From assembly GCA_902635845.1 (NCBI GenBank), contig CACPPK010000001.1, forward strand, positions 1 through 64,000: a stretch of 64,000 bases of DNA. Reading direction: 5' to 3'. The DNA comes from an uncultured Pelagibacteraceae bacterium. GTDB lineage: Bacteria; Pseudomonadota; Alphaproteobacteria; Pelagibacterales; Pelagibacteraceae. Below are positions 51,566 to 59,969 of the stretch, one piece after another; positions within the stretch are counted from its first letter, which is position 1; every line of letters starts with the position of its first letter. The translations under genes were made by a program, and so were the position numbers. Under the pieces are notes generated by a model. It was not told where the DNA came from, ran no database searches, and was given only the letters and a program-made list of their open reading frames with translations.

Positions 51566-52156
51566 GTGAGTGAAATTGATTTTTATTTTTCGATAGGTAG
51601 TACTTACACCTATCTTTCTGTAACTAGAATACTTGATGTTGAAAAACAGCATCAAGTAAAATTTAATTGGAAACCCTTTTCAGTTAGAGCAATTATGAAG
51701 GAAATGAATAATATCCCATTTCCAAAAGACAAAATTAATAAAGTCAATTACATGTGGAGAGATATTGAGAGACGTGCAGAGGGATATGGTTTTTTTGCTA
51801 AGACACCAGTTCCCTACCCTTTATCAGAATTCGATTTAGCAAATCAAATAGCAATCTTTGGTTTTGAAAAAGGCTGGGGAGAAAAATTTGTAATGCTGAG
51901 TTATAAAAAATGGTTTCAAGAAGGCAAAGAACCTGCAATTGAACCTAGTATTTCTGAGGTTTGTAATGAATTAAATTTAAATAAGGATGATATAATATCA
52001 GAGGCAAAATCAGAAAATATAGAGGCAAAATATAACGAAAACACAAATTCAGCTCGTGAAAATAAAATTTTTGGTAGTCCATCTTTTATAGTTAAAAATG
52101 AAATCTTCTGGGGAGATGATAGAATGGAAGATGCTATTAAATGGTCTCTTAAATAA
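51566..52156 (+). CDS. DsbA-like 2-hydroxychromene-2-carboxylate isomerase family protein
   Basis: A 196-residue thioredoxin-fold protein of the GST-kappa/HCCA-isomerase group, starting at GTG. The start IDFYFSIGSTYTYLSVTRI matches family IDFYFDxxSPYxYL with the catalytic Ser region (GST). WKPFSVRAIMKEM, YMWRDIERRAEGYG and KIFGSPSFIVKNEIFWGDDRME are also typical. There is no CxxC pair, so a disulfide role is excluded. Such enzymes isomerise aromatic breakdown products or use glutathione. It ends the run of six small same-strand genes. Confidence 0.82.
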   Translation: MSEIDFYFSIGSTYTYLSVTRILDVEKQHQVKFNWKPFSVRAIMKEMNNIPFPKDKINKVNYMWRDIERRAEGYGFFAKTPVPYPLSEFDLANQIAIFGFEKGWGEKFVMLSYKKWFQEGKEPAIEPSISEVCNELNLNKDDIISEAKSENIEAKYNENTNSARENKIFGSPSFIVKNEIFWGDDRMEDAIKWSLK

Positions 52157-52194
52157 TTCTATAAATTCTTTTAAAATTCATTTAAAGTCATTGT

Positions 52195-52527
52195 ATGAGT
52201 CTTGCTAGTTCATATTTATTTTTAGGTATTGCAGTATTTTTGGGTGTTACTTCAAACAGTTTTGCAAAAAGTGCTGAGGGTTTTACACTATTTGTTCCAA
52301 GTTTAATTACAGCAATTACAATTGTATTGTGTATGTATGCACTTTCATTAGTAATGAAAAATATTCCTATGGGAATTACTTACGCTTCCTTTGCAGGTTT
52401 AACAATTATTGCAACTGTAGTGGTTGGAGTAATTAGATTTAATCAAGTACCTAATTTATACTCATTAATTGGTTTAGCTTTTATTATTGTTGGTGTTTTC
52501 ATGGTCAACTTGTTAGGTAATAATTAA
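52195..52527 (+). CDS. SMR-family small membrane transporter, first of a pair
   Basis: A 110-residue protein with four membrane segments in the small multidrug resistance fold, aligning with EmrE over its length (SEGF-like SAEGFTLFVPSL, IPMGITYASFAGL, FNQVPNLYSLIGLAFIIVGVFMVNLLG). The membrane glutamate needed for proton-coupled export (Glu14 of EmrE) corresponds to Gly17 here, and Trp63 of EmrE to Phe, with an unusual GVTSNSFAK segment. It is separated from the second SMR protein by one small gene. Hetero-pairing is likely; classical drug export is doubtful. Confidence 0.82.
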   Translation: MSLASSYLFLGIAVFLGVTSNSFAKSAEGFTLFVPSLITAITIVLCMYALSLVMKNIPMGITYASFAGLTIIATVVVGVIRFNQVPNLYSLIGLAFIIVGVFMVNLLGNN

Positions 52528-52529
52528 TT

Positions 52530-52757
52530 ATGATTTCAAAAAAATACGCCCAAACTTTATTTATGATTTTAATGTCTTTAGGTATGAGTGTTATTATGAG
52601 TGGTGTAGTTGTAGCTGTAAATACAGGTATCTCAGATGGTTTCTTTTTTAGATGGGGATATTCTCTAATGTTTGCATATCCAATTGCTTTAATTGCTGCA
52701 TTTACATTAGCGCCTTTAATAAGACCTTTAGTTAATAAAATTGCATCAAAAGAATAA
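52530..52757 (+). CDS. DUF2798 family small membrane protein
   Basis: A 75-residue protein with two membrane helices, matching DUF2798: TLFMILMSLGMSVIMSGVVVAVNTG, then FFFRWGYSLMFAYPIALIAAFTLAPLIRPLVNKI. The function of DUF2798 proteins is not established. Gaps of 2 bp on each side place it in one transcript with the two SMR genes, suggesting that it works with them as an accessory membrane subunit. Confidence 0.8.
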   Translation: MISKKYAQTLFMILMSLGMSVIMSGVVVAVNTGISDGFFFRWGYSLMFAYPIALIAAFTLAPLIRPLVNKIASKE

Positions 52758-52759
52758 TC

Positions 52760-53095
52760 ATGAAACCATTATTAGGATATTTATTTTTAGCTAATGGAAT
52801 AATTTTTGGTATCGCATCAAATAGTTTTGCAAAAATTTCCGAAGGATTTACAAAACTAACTCCTTCTGTTCTATGTATTTTGTTTATGTGTATTACAATG
52901 TTTTCTATTGCAAAAGCCATGTCAGCACTACCAGTTGGATTTGCCTACTCTACTTACAGCGGCTTAACAGTAACTGGAGTTGTCCTTTTTGCTGTTTTAA
53001 AATTTAACCAAGTACCTAATTTTTATGGAATTATTGGAATTATTTTAATTATAATTGGTGTAGTAATGGTTAATTACCTTGGTCGACTAAACTGA
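52760..53095 (+). CDS. SMR-family small membrane transporter, second of a pair
   Basis: A 111-residue, four-helix SMR protein closely related to the one at 52195 (shared GYLFLA/SYLFLG start, ASNSFAK, SEGFTKLTPSV, FNQVPNFYGIIGI). As in its partner, the EmrE Glu14 position is Gly17 and the Trp63 position is Tyr. The pair therefore lacks the proton-coupling residue in both chains. Its end overlaps the convergent DUF952 gene by 22 bp. Confidence 0.82.
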   Translation: MKPLLGYLFLANGIIFGIASNSFAKISEGFTKLTPSVLCILFMCITMFSIAKAMSALPVGFAYSTYSGLTVTGVVLFAVLKFNQVPNFYGIIGIILIIIGVVMVNYLGRLN

Positions 53096-53445
53096 TACTT
53101 TTTTAAAATTTCTGGAAGCTCATGACTTCCATCTTCATTTAAAGGTAGCTCATATTCGTTTACAACTGTGCTGGTATCTAAAGGTGAGTATAAATGAGGA
53201 TACATATCTCCATTAGATGCTTGTTCCCATAATAAATGTTCAAGCTTAAAAGCATTTACTCTTAATAAAACTAAATTTTTCTTTTTGGGGTAATGTTTGT
53301 TTAAAGTTTCTTTTACCTGATCCTCCTCTGAAAAATGAATATATCCATCTTTAAGATCTTTGTCTGACCCACCATAGGTTCCAGATTGTTTAGCTTTTTG
53401 CCATTCATCTTTATCAATAACTTTAAAAATAAATTCTAAATTCAT
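53074..53445 (-). CDS. DUF952 family protein
   Basis: A 123-residue protein with the DUF952 layout: FIFKVIDKDEWQKAKQSGTYGGSDKDLKDGYIHFSEEDQVKETL, LVLLRVNAFKLEHLLWEQ, FPHLYxPL-like YPHLYSPLDTSTVVNEYELPL. The fold is related to ADP-ribosyltransferase-like domains, but no activity is established. It lies one base after the DUF924 gene, a pairing that suggests a shared transcript. Confidence 0.82.
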   Translation of the reverse strand: MNLEFIFKVIDKDEWQKAKQSGTYGGSDKDLKDGYIHFSEEDQVKETLNKHYPKKKNLVLLRVNAFKLEHLLWEQASNGDMYPHLYSPLDTSTVVNEYELPLNEDGSHELPEILKKYQFSRPR

Positions 53446-53446
53446 T

Positions 53447-54010
53447 TTACCAAGAAGAATTTGGGCCTTTTAAAAATTCTATTTCTTCCTCTGTAGACTC
53501 TCTTCCTAAGATTTCATTTCTATGAGGATATCTATGAAATTGTCTAACTACTTTTGTATGATCTTGCCAAAATTTTTTTATTTCATTGTAACCTTCGTGC
53601 TCTCTTAAATATTTATTTAACAAATAATAAGCCATTTCATGATCACTAATTTCTTCACTGTGAATAAGTGGTAACAACATAAACAATCTTTGATTTACAT
53701 TCATAGCTTCTAAATAACCAGAATAGACCGCATCATTAACAATTAATCTAGTTTTTTGATCTTGAGCAAAAGATTTTTTATCATTTCTGAACATATTACG
53801 AGAGAACTGATCAAAAAGTATAACTAAAGCTAAACAGCTCATGGGGTTGTCCTGCCAATCATCATATTCATTTTGGCAAGCAAGTTCATAATCTTTTAAA
53901 AAATTATCTCTAATTTTTTGATCAAACTTTATATCTTTTTTGAAACGCATCTCAGAAGGAGTTTCTTTAAACCAGAAATCTAGAATAACTTGTGCTCTTT
54001 CTGATATCAT
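53447..54010 (-). CDS. DUF924 family protein
   Basis: A 187-residue alpha-helical, TPR-like protein of the DUF924 family, recognised by VILDFWFKETPSEMRFKKDIKFDQKIRDNF, NPMSCLALVILFDQFSRNMFRND and HSEEISDHEMAYYLL. No function is firmly known. Its start overlaps the IMPase-like gene by 4 bp (ATGA), and DUF952 follows after one base, giving a three-gene operon. Confidence 0.85.
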   Translation of the reverse strand: MISERAQVILDFWFKETPSEMRFKKDIKFDQKIRDNFLKDYELACQNEYDDWQDNPMSCLALVILFDQFSRNMFRNDKKSFAQDQKTRLIVNDAVYSGYLEAMNVNQRLFMLLPLIHSEEISDHEMAYYLLNKYLREHEGYNEIKKFWQDHTKVVRQFHRYPHRNEILGRESTEEEIEFLKGPNSSW

Positions 54011-54813
54011 TCAGCTAATGGTTTTAATAATTTTAGAATCTTTTTGTGATTAGCTTTATTATTTGAGACAATAATATTTCCCCCAACAACAGGATTTTTG
54101 TTGCCCCAAGTAGTTACTATCGCTCCACTTGCTCTCACGATTGGCATAATCGGGTGAATATCCCAAATCTTATTTGCACATTGTGAAACCATTTCAAGTC
54201 TACCTTCTGCTAATTGGCAATATGTCAATGCATCAAAACAAGGAAATTGCATTCGTTTAATAAATTTTTTAATTTTAGATTGCTGTTTTAAAGTTAATTG
54301 ATTATGAAAAGCAGCAGCTAATTTTGCGTTAGCAAAATTTAATTTACTATTAACTTTAAGTTTTCTTTTTTTATTATTTTCAAAAACATACGCTGTATTT
54401 TTGTTTACATTTAAATAATATTTTCTCATTTTAGGAAAATTTGCTAATCCTAAAACTGGTTCTCCATTATAGTTTAGTGAGATTAAATTGCTCCAACTAG
54501 GATTACCTACAACATATGATCTGGTTCCATCAATTGGGTCAATTACCCAGGAAAACTCACTTTTAGTATTTTTATGACCATACTCCTCACCTATAATTTG
54601 GTGATTTGGAAATTTTTTTGAAATTTTAGATCTTATAAATTTTTCAAATGCTTTGTCAGATGTGGTTACTGGGTCATAACCTTTACCTTTCATCTTATTA
54701 GTTATCTTGAATGGTTTATCTAACTTAGCGTAGTAAAATCTTGTTAAATCTTTAGCAAGTTGATTTAAAAAGCTTGCATATATTGGATATTTTTTTGTAT
54801 CAAATTTTTTCAC
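54007..54813 (-). CDS. Inositol monophosphatase family phosphatase (HisN/SuhB-like)
   Basis: A Mg-dependent phosphatase of 268 residues. The metal-binding motifs are IIGEEYGHK (first glutamate), VIDPIDGTRSYVVGNPSW (DPIDGT) and KIWDIHPIMPIVRASGA (WDxxP-like). It fits the histidinol-phosphatase/inositol-phosphatase group; N-terminal FYYAKLDKPFKITNKMKGKGYDPVTTSDKAFE supports the HisN side. Substrate could be histidinol phosphate, inositol phosphate or PAP-like compounds. First gene of the operon with DUF924 and DUF952. Confidence 0.86.
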   Translation of the reverse strand: MKKFDTKKYPIYASFLNQLAKDLTRFYYAKLDKPFKITNKMKGKGYDPVTTSDKAFEKFIRSKISKKFPNHQIIGEEYGHKNTKSEFSWVIDPIDGTRSYVVGNPSWSNLISLNYNGEPVLGLANFPKMRKYYLNVNKNTAYVFENNKKRKLKVNSKLNFANAKLAAAFHNQLTLKQQSKIKKFIKRMQFPCFDALTYCQLAEGRLEMVSQCANKIWDIHPIMPIVRASGAIVTTWGNKNPVVGGNIIVSNNKANHKKILKLLKPLAE

Positions 54814-54880
54814 AGAGAACTCTTACTATTTAATTTATGTTGATTAAAGTTAAATTTTAAATAATCCTTGGCTATGTAGT

Positions 54881-55984
54881 ATGAAAATTGAGCTGATTAA
54901 AAACAAGGTTTATTTTAATAATGGGTCTGAGAAAAAAGAAATTCACCCATTCTGGTTACGCGAAAGGGCAAATGGTGAAGAATATTTGGATAAAGGAACT
55001 CAGCAAAGACTTTTTGATCCTACTTTTCTAAGTAATGATGTTTCAATAAATAACGCCAACATTAATGAAAAATATTTAGAAGTTGATTTTAATGACGGTG
55101 TTAATTCAAAACTAGAAATAGATAAAATCGCTTCTGAGTTTTCTAAAGAAGATATTGTAATTAGGTCTATAGAAAAAACTAAATGGGACTCCACTCTAAA
55201 AAATATTAAAAATTTCGAATACCAGGAAAATTTTTATGAGAGTAAAGAAATGCATGATTTACTTGTTTCATTTTATAAATATGGATTTGTTATAGTAAAA
55301 AATATTCCAACATCAAAAAATTACATCGTAGAATTTGCAAATTCTATAGGAAGTGTTCGAAGAACAAATTTTGGTGAATATTTTGACGTAAAATCTAAAC
55401 CTGATCCTAACGATCTTGCTTATACATCTTTAGCTTTGGCACCTCATACAGATAATCCTTATAGAAATCCTGTACCATGTATTCAGCTTTTACATTGTAT
55501 TGAAAGTAAAGTTTCTGGTGGGTTATCAACATTGGTAGATGGTTATACAGTTACTGAAGATTTAAAAAATGAATACCCAGAATTTTACAAAATATTAACA
55601 GAGGTAAAAGTAAGATTTAGATTTATTGATAAAGAAGTTATCTTAGAAACAATTTCCCCTTTAATTGAATTAAATGATGATAAAAGTTTCAAGCAAGTAA
55701 GATTTAGTCCCAGATTAGACTATGTTCCAATTTTAGAAAAAGAAAAATTAGATCTTTACTACCAAGCAAGAAAAAAAATATCTGAAATGTATAATTCAGA
55801 TAAGTATAGAATTGAATTTAAACTTGAACCAAAAGACTTAATGATGATGGATAATCATAGACTGCTCCATGGAAGAACAGCTTATGAAACAAAGGAAGGT
55901 GAGAGATTTTTACAAGGTTGTTACATTGATTACGATAGTACTGAAGGAAAACTTAGACACCTAAAAAGGAAGTTTAATCTTTAA
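54881..55984 (+). CDS. Gamma-butyrobetaine dioxygenase-like 2-oxoglutarate/Fe(II) oxygenase
   Basis: A 367-residue oxygenase with two parts: an N-terminal GBBH-like domain (about 1-95; EIHPFWLRERANGEEYLD matches the DUF971 motif) and a TauD/TfdA catalytic domain. Iron ligands are visible as His-x-Asp in APHTDNPYRNPVP and the distal histidine in NHRLLHGRTAYE; the arginine in RFLQGCYIDYDS region would hold 2-oxoglutarate. Family members hydroxylate gamma-butyrobetaine (to carnitine) or trimethyllysine. The betaine-type importer elsewhere in the window fits such substrates. It overlaps the convergent azoreductase gene by 11 bp. Confidence 0.87.
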   Translation: MKIELIKNKVYFNNGSEKKEIHPFWLRERANGEEYLDKGTQQRLFDPTFLSNDVSINNANINEKYLEVDFNDGVNSKLEIDKIASEFSKEDIVIRSIEKTKWDSTLKNIKNFEYQENFYESKEMHDLLVSFYKYGFVIVKNIPTSKNYIVEFANSIGSVRRTNFGEYFDVKSKPDPNDLAYTSLALAPHTDNPYRNPVPCIQLLHCIESKVSGGLSTLVDGYTVTEDLKNEYPEFYKILTEVKVRFRFIDKEVILETISPLIELNDDKSFKQVRFSPRLDYVPILEKEKLDLYYQARKKISEMYNSDKYRIEFKLEPKDLMMMDNHRLLHGRTAYETKEGERFLQGCYIDYDSTEGKLRHLKRKFNL

Positions 55985-56561
55985 ATAAATTATTTATTTG
56001 TGTTTCAGCTTCTTTGATTGATTTTTCATAGTCTAGTGCCATTTGGTCTGCACTGATTATATCTACTTTTTCGATACCAAAGAAGTTAAGAATAAATTTT
56101 AGCCAAGGAGTTAAAAAATCTTCTGAGCTATTTAATTTTGTTCCTCCAGAAGTAATAACTAAATAAGCATGTTTGTTTTTTAATAATCCTTCTCTTCTCC
56201 CATTTGGTTTAAATCTAAAAGTTTCACCTATACGAGCAGCTAAATCCGACCAAGCTTTAAGAGTTGCTGGAGGTCCATAATTATAAATTGGTGCTGAAAT
56301 TATTATGATATCACTTTCTTTTAATTCTTTTACAAGCTTGTCAGAAAGCTCAAACATTTTTTTATGTTCTTCTGTTTGATCTTTTTCATCAATGTTCATT
56401 CCAGATTCTGTAAGCCCACTTACAAAAAGCATCTCATCATCTAAATCTCTATAAATTACTTCATCTTCTGGTTTTTTAATTTTATCTAATAGTTTTTTTG
56501 CTAAAGCTCTTGAGGTAGAGCCTTTTTTTCTAGCACTGGAATCTATTTGATAAATCTTCAT
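55974..56561 (-). CDS. FMN-dependent NADH-azoreductase family protein
   Basis: A 195-residue flavodoxin-like oxidoreductase. The FMN phosphate loop is IDSSARKKGSTSRALAKKL, and the isoalloxazine-contact segments are SAPIYNYGPPATLKAWSD and VITSGGTKLNSSED. AzoR-type proteins reduce quinones and azo compounds with NADH and help in redox protection. It begins a leftward gene just downstream of ccdA, 9 bp away. Confidence 0.86.
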   Translation of the reverse strand: MKIYQIDSSARKKGSTSRALAKKLLDKIKKPEDEVIYRDLDDEMLFVSGLTESGMNIDEKDQTEEHKKMFELSDKLVKELKESDIIIISAPIYNYGPPATLKAWSDLAARIGETFRFKPNGRREGLLKNKHAYLVITSGGTKLNSSEDFLTPWLKFILNFFGIEKVDIISADQMALDYEKSIKEAETQINNLFKD

Positions 56562-56570
56562 TAATACTTT

Positions 56571-57278
56571 TTATCCGAATTTTTGCATAAATGGAAAGAT
56601 TTCAATTATATAAAATCCTATTGCTTGTAATTGATTAGTTAAAATTAAAATACCTGTAACTAAAAGAGTTATTCCACCAATTTTTGAAATTAAATTTATA
56701 TTTTTCTTAAAATTTTTAGAAAATAATAAGAACCTTTGAATTAAGTATCCAGACAAAACAAAAGGAATAGCAAGACCTAATGAATAAGAAATTAACAAGA
56801 TTACAGCTCTTGATAAAGTTTCTTCAATAGATGCTAAAGCTAAAATTGAACCTAAAATTGGACCAATACATGGTGTCCAGCCAAAACCAAAAGCAACACC
56901 TATAACATATGGAAAAAGAATATTTCTTGATTCTTTTGCATCAAACCTTTTTTCAAAATTTAAATATGGAATATTGATAATTCCAATTAATTGAAGCGAA
57001 AAAATTATAATAATTACTCCGGCTGAAATTCTTAAAACTTCTGAATTTTGTAATAGCGCCTGTCCCAAAAAAGATGCTGATGCACCTAAAAGAACAAATA
57101 CAGTTGAGAACCCTAAACAAAATAAAATTAATGGAAAAAAATTGATTTTTTTTTGGTTTAAAATTTCTTGTAATGATTGACCAGAGACATAAGAAATATA
57201 TCCAGGTATTAACGGTAGAACACATGGAGACAAAAAGCTTATAAGTCCTGCCCCAAAAGCTATTAAGTATTCAAACAT
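56571..57278 (-). CDS. ccdA: Cytochrome c biogenesis protein CcdA
   Basis: Membrane thiol transporter of 235 residues with six helices. It carries reducing equivalents from thioredoxin to periplasmic partners for cytochrome c maturation. The two redox cysteines lie in LSPCVLPLIPGYISY and GWTPCIGPILGSIL, each in the family PxxC context. It starts one base before the ppc stop end (57279), so it is joined to ppc. Confidence 0.92.
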   Translation of the reverse strand: MFEYLIAFGAGLISFLSPCVLPLIPGYISYVSGQSLQEILNQKKINFFPLILFCLGFSTVFVLLGASASFLGQALLQNSEVLRISAGVIIIIFSLQLIGIINIPYLNFEKRFDAKESRNILFPYVIGVAFGFGWTPCIGPILGSILALASIEETLSRAVILLISYSLGLAIPFVLSGYLIQRFLLFSKNFKKNINLISKIGGITLLVTGILILTNQLQAIGFYIIEIFPFMQKFG

Positions 57279-59969
57279 TTATCCAGTATTTTTCATTGCT
57301 GCAGAAATACCTGCAATCGATGTCATCAAAGCATCTTCAAGAAATTTTTTATCTAAACTTTTATATTTTTTGTTTGTTAATTTATTCATTACATTTGCCT
57401 GAAGTATATTTAACATCTCAGTATAATTATTTCTTATAAATAAAGACTTTCTAAATTCTTTTCTCTCTTTTACTACTTCTTTAGGGGTAATTTTATTATG
57501 CAATTTGACCAGTACCTCAAATTGATATCTTAATTTCTTACCAATTCTCTTTAATGAAGCATCAGCTAAATTGTTTTCATAAATAACTGATATTTCTGGA
57601 TCAACCTTGGAAATTACCATATCTAAAATATCCATCGTTGATACAAAATATGGCCAATTTCTTTCCATATCAGTCATTGTTCTTTTAAACTTTTTAATTG
57701 ATCCGTACCTCAATGCTTCAGTTGTACCAAGCCAAGCGGGTAACATTAATCTAATTTGTGTCCAAGCAAACACCCAAGGGATAGCTCTTAAACTTTGAAT
57801 ATTATCAACATTCTTTCTTTTGGTTGGTCGTGATCCAATTGCAAGTTTTCCTAGTGATTTATGTGGCGTAACTGTTTTGAAGTAACGAATAAAATCCTCA
57901 CTTTGATTTAAGTATTTTCTATATGAGGATGTTGAAATTTCTGACATTTTTTGAATCAAATCACGCCAATTTGATTTTGATCTTGGCGGTGGATTTAAAG
58001 AAGCATCCATTACAGAGCCAATATAACTACAAAGGTTATATTCAGCCAAAGGTTTATAACCATACTTTTGTTGAATTACCTCTCCTTGATCAGTAATTCT
58101 AATTTTACCATTAACAGTTCCTGAAGGTTGTGATTTTAAAGTAGCCTGAATAGGTCCACCTCCTCTTCCTGGAGATCCACCTCTACCATGGAAGAAAACA
58201 AGATCTATTTTATATTTTTTAGCTAAACTTCTAAGCTCCTCTTGAAGTTTATATTGATGCCAACTTGCAGATAATTTTCCAGCATCTTTACTAGAGTCAG
58301 AATATCCAATCATTACTTCCTGCTTTGAATTAATCATTTTTCTATACCATGAAAGTTTGAATAAATTTGTCATTACAAAATTAGCATTTTTTAAATCATC
58401 CAAAGTTTCAAAAAGTGGCACAACTCTTAATAAATTTTTGTTTTGTGCCTGCATTTGTAAAAAATAAACAGATAAAATATCAGATGCCGTTGAGGTCATT
58501 GATATTACATATGCACCTAGGCACTCAATTGGTGTTTTTGATATCTGTTTGAAAGTATTCCAAACTTCTTTATTTTCTTTATCTTTTATTTTTATTTTAT
58601 CTACAAAAAATTTTTTTTCTTTTATAGATTTATTTAATAATTTTACTTTTTCAATTTCAGTTAAAGAAGAATATTTTATATTTTTTTTCTTTTTAAAAAT
58701 TTCGTTTAAAAGTTTTTCATGTCTATCTGCCTCTTGTCTTATATCTAATCTTGCTAAATTAATTCCGAAGCACCTGACTCTTCTCATTAAATCTAATAGG
58801 TCTGCATTTGCAATATACTCTCCTCGGTTTGCTTTTAAAGATTTTCTTACTTCTCTTAATGGAATAGTTATTTCATTTTTATTTTGAATTAATTTTTTTT
58901 CATCTAAATCTGCATCGTTATTTAAATGATTTTCAATCAATTGATGGGTTAGTCTTACCTTATCCCTAATTGGTCTCAAAAAAACTCTATAAGGTTCATA
59001 GCTGTTTCCTGTTGCTCTTTTAATTTTTGTAGAGCATTCTTCCATTGATAAATCTTGTATCAATTTAGTCAGTTCTTTCTCATATAATTTTGCAGCTTGC
59101 CATCTAGAAAATAAAATTACCTTCTTTGTAACTTCAGCTGTTACATTAGGATTTCCATCTCTATCTCCCCCCATCCATGATCCAAATTGAATTGGATTAA
59201 AATCACGCGGCAAATCTTTCTTTAAATTTTTTCTAAATATGTCGTTAAGTCTTTTATAAACTTTAGGAATGGTGTCCCATAGACTATCCTCGATAACAGC
59301 TAAACCCCACCTTGCTTCATCTAATGGAGATGGTTTAGTCCTTTTTAGTTCATCTGTTTTCCATATTATTGCAATTTCCGAGTAAAGCTTTCTATCTAAT
59401 TCTATAATCTTAGATGGATATTTTTTATAAAGATGTCTTTGCTCCATAATTTCAATTAAATTGGCATATTTTTGAATTAAAGTTCTTCTTTTTACTTCAG
59501 TAGGATGAGCGGTAAGTACAATACCTATATCAAGTTTTGTGGCTTGTTCGTAAATTTTTTTATCCGGAATTTTTTTATTTTTAAATAAACTTTCTATTAT
59601 ATCTTCAATGAAAAGATTTTGATTTTTACTTTTAAAATATGGATTTTCAAATTCATTTAATTTTCTAGATGCATCTAATGACTCAGCTAAATTCATTAAA
59701 TTTAAAATATGTGAAAATGCTCTTGTTAATTTAAACGTATTTTTAGGAGAAAGTTTTTTTACTTCTTTCGAAATTTTTGAAAAAATTTTACTTTTATTTT
59801 TATCTGATAAAGTATTTTTTGATAATAATCTAAATTTTTCAACAATTTCAAAAAAAACTGAACCTTCCTGATCTTTAATTACTCTTCCAAGAAAAGTTCC
59901 TAATAATCTAATATCTTCTCTTAAAAGCTTTGTTGGTATTCGCTCATAGTAAAGATCTCTTTTCTTCAT
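57279..59969 (-). CDS. ppc: Phosphoenolpyruvate carboxylase
   Basis: Carboxylates PEP to oxaloacetate, refilling the TCA cycle. It is 896 residues, full length. Catalytic motifs are LTAHPTEVKRRTLIQKYA (about 155), SWMGGDRDGNPNVTAEVT (about 270), MIGYSDSSKDAG, VFFHGRGGSPGRGGGP (about 600) and QGEVIQQKYG. The C-terminus ends NTG as in the family. The start overlaps the SMP-30 gene by 26 bp, and LREDIRLLGTFLGRVI shortly after the ATG supports this start. Confidence 0.96.
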   Translation of the reverse strand: MKKRDLYYERIPTKLLREDIRLLGTFLGRVIKDQEGSVFFEIVEKFRLLSKNTLSDKNKSKIFSKISKEVKKLSPKNTFKLTRAFSHILNLMNLAESLDASRKLNEFENPYFKSKNQNLFIEDIIESLFKNKKIPDKKIYEQATKLDIGIVLTAHPTEVKRRTLIQKYANLIEIMEQRHLYKKYPSKIIELDRKLYSEIAIIWKTDELKRTKPSPLDEARWGLAVIEDSLWDTIPKVYKRLNDIFRKNLKKDLPRDFNPIQFGSWMGGDRDGNPNVTAEVTKKVILFSRWQAAKLYEKELTKLIQDLSMEECSTKIKRATGNSYEPYRVFLRPIRDKVRLTHQLIENHLNNDADLDEKKLIQNKNEITIPLREVRKSLKANRGEYIANADLLDLMRRVRCFGINLARLDIRQEADRHEKLLNEIFKKKKNIKYSSLTEIEKVKLLNKSIKEKKFFVDKIKIKDKENKEVWNTFKQISKTPIECLGAYVISMTSTASDILSVYFLQMQAQNKNLLRVVPLFETLDDLKNANFVMTNLFKLSWYRKMINSKQEVMIGYSDSSKDAGKLSASWHQYKLQEELRSLAKKYKIDLVFFHGRGGSPGRGGGPIQATLKSQPSGTVNGKIRITDQGEVIQQKYGYKPLAEYNLCSYIGSVMDASLNPPPRSKSNWRDLIQKMSEISTSSYRKYLNQSEDFIRYFKTVTPHKSLGKLAIGSRPTKRKNVDNIQSLRAIPWVFAWTQIRLMLPAWLGTTEALRYGSIKKFKRTMTDMERNWPYFVSTMDILDMVISKVDPEISVIYENNLADASLKRIGKKLRYQFEVLVKLHNKITPKEVVKERKEFRKSLFIRNNYTEMLNILQANVMNKLTNKKYKSLDKKFLEDALMTSIAGISAAMKNTG

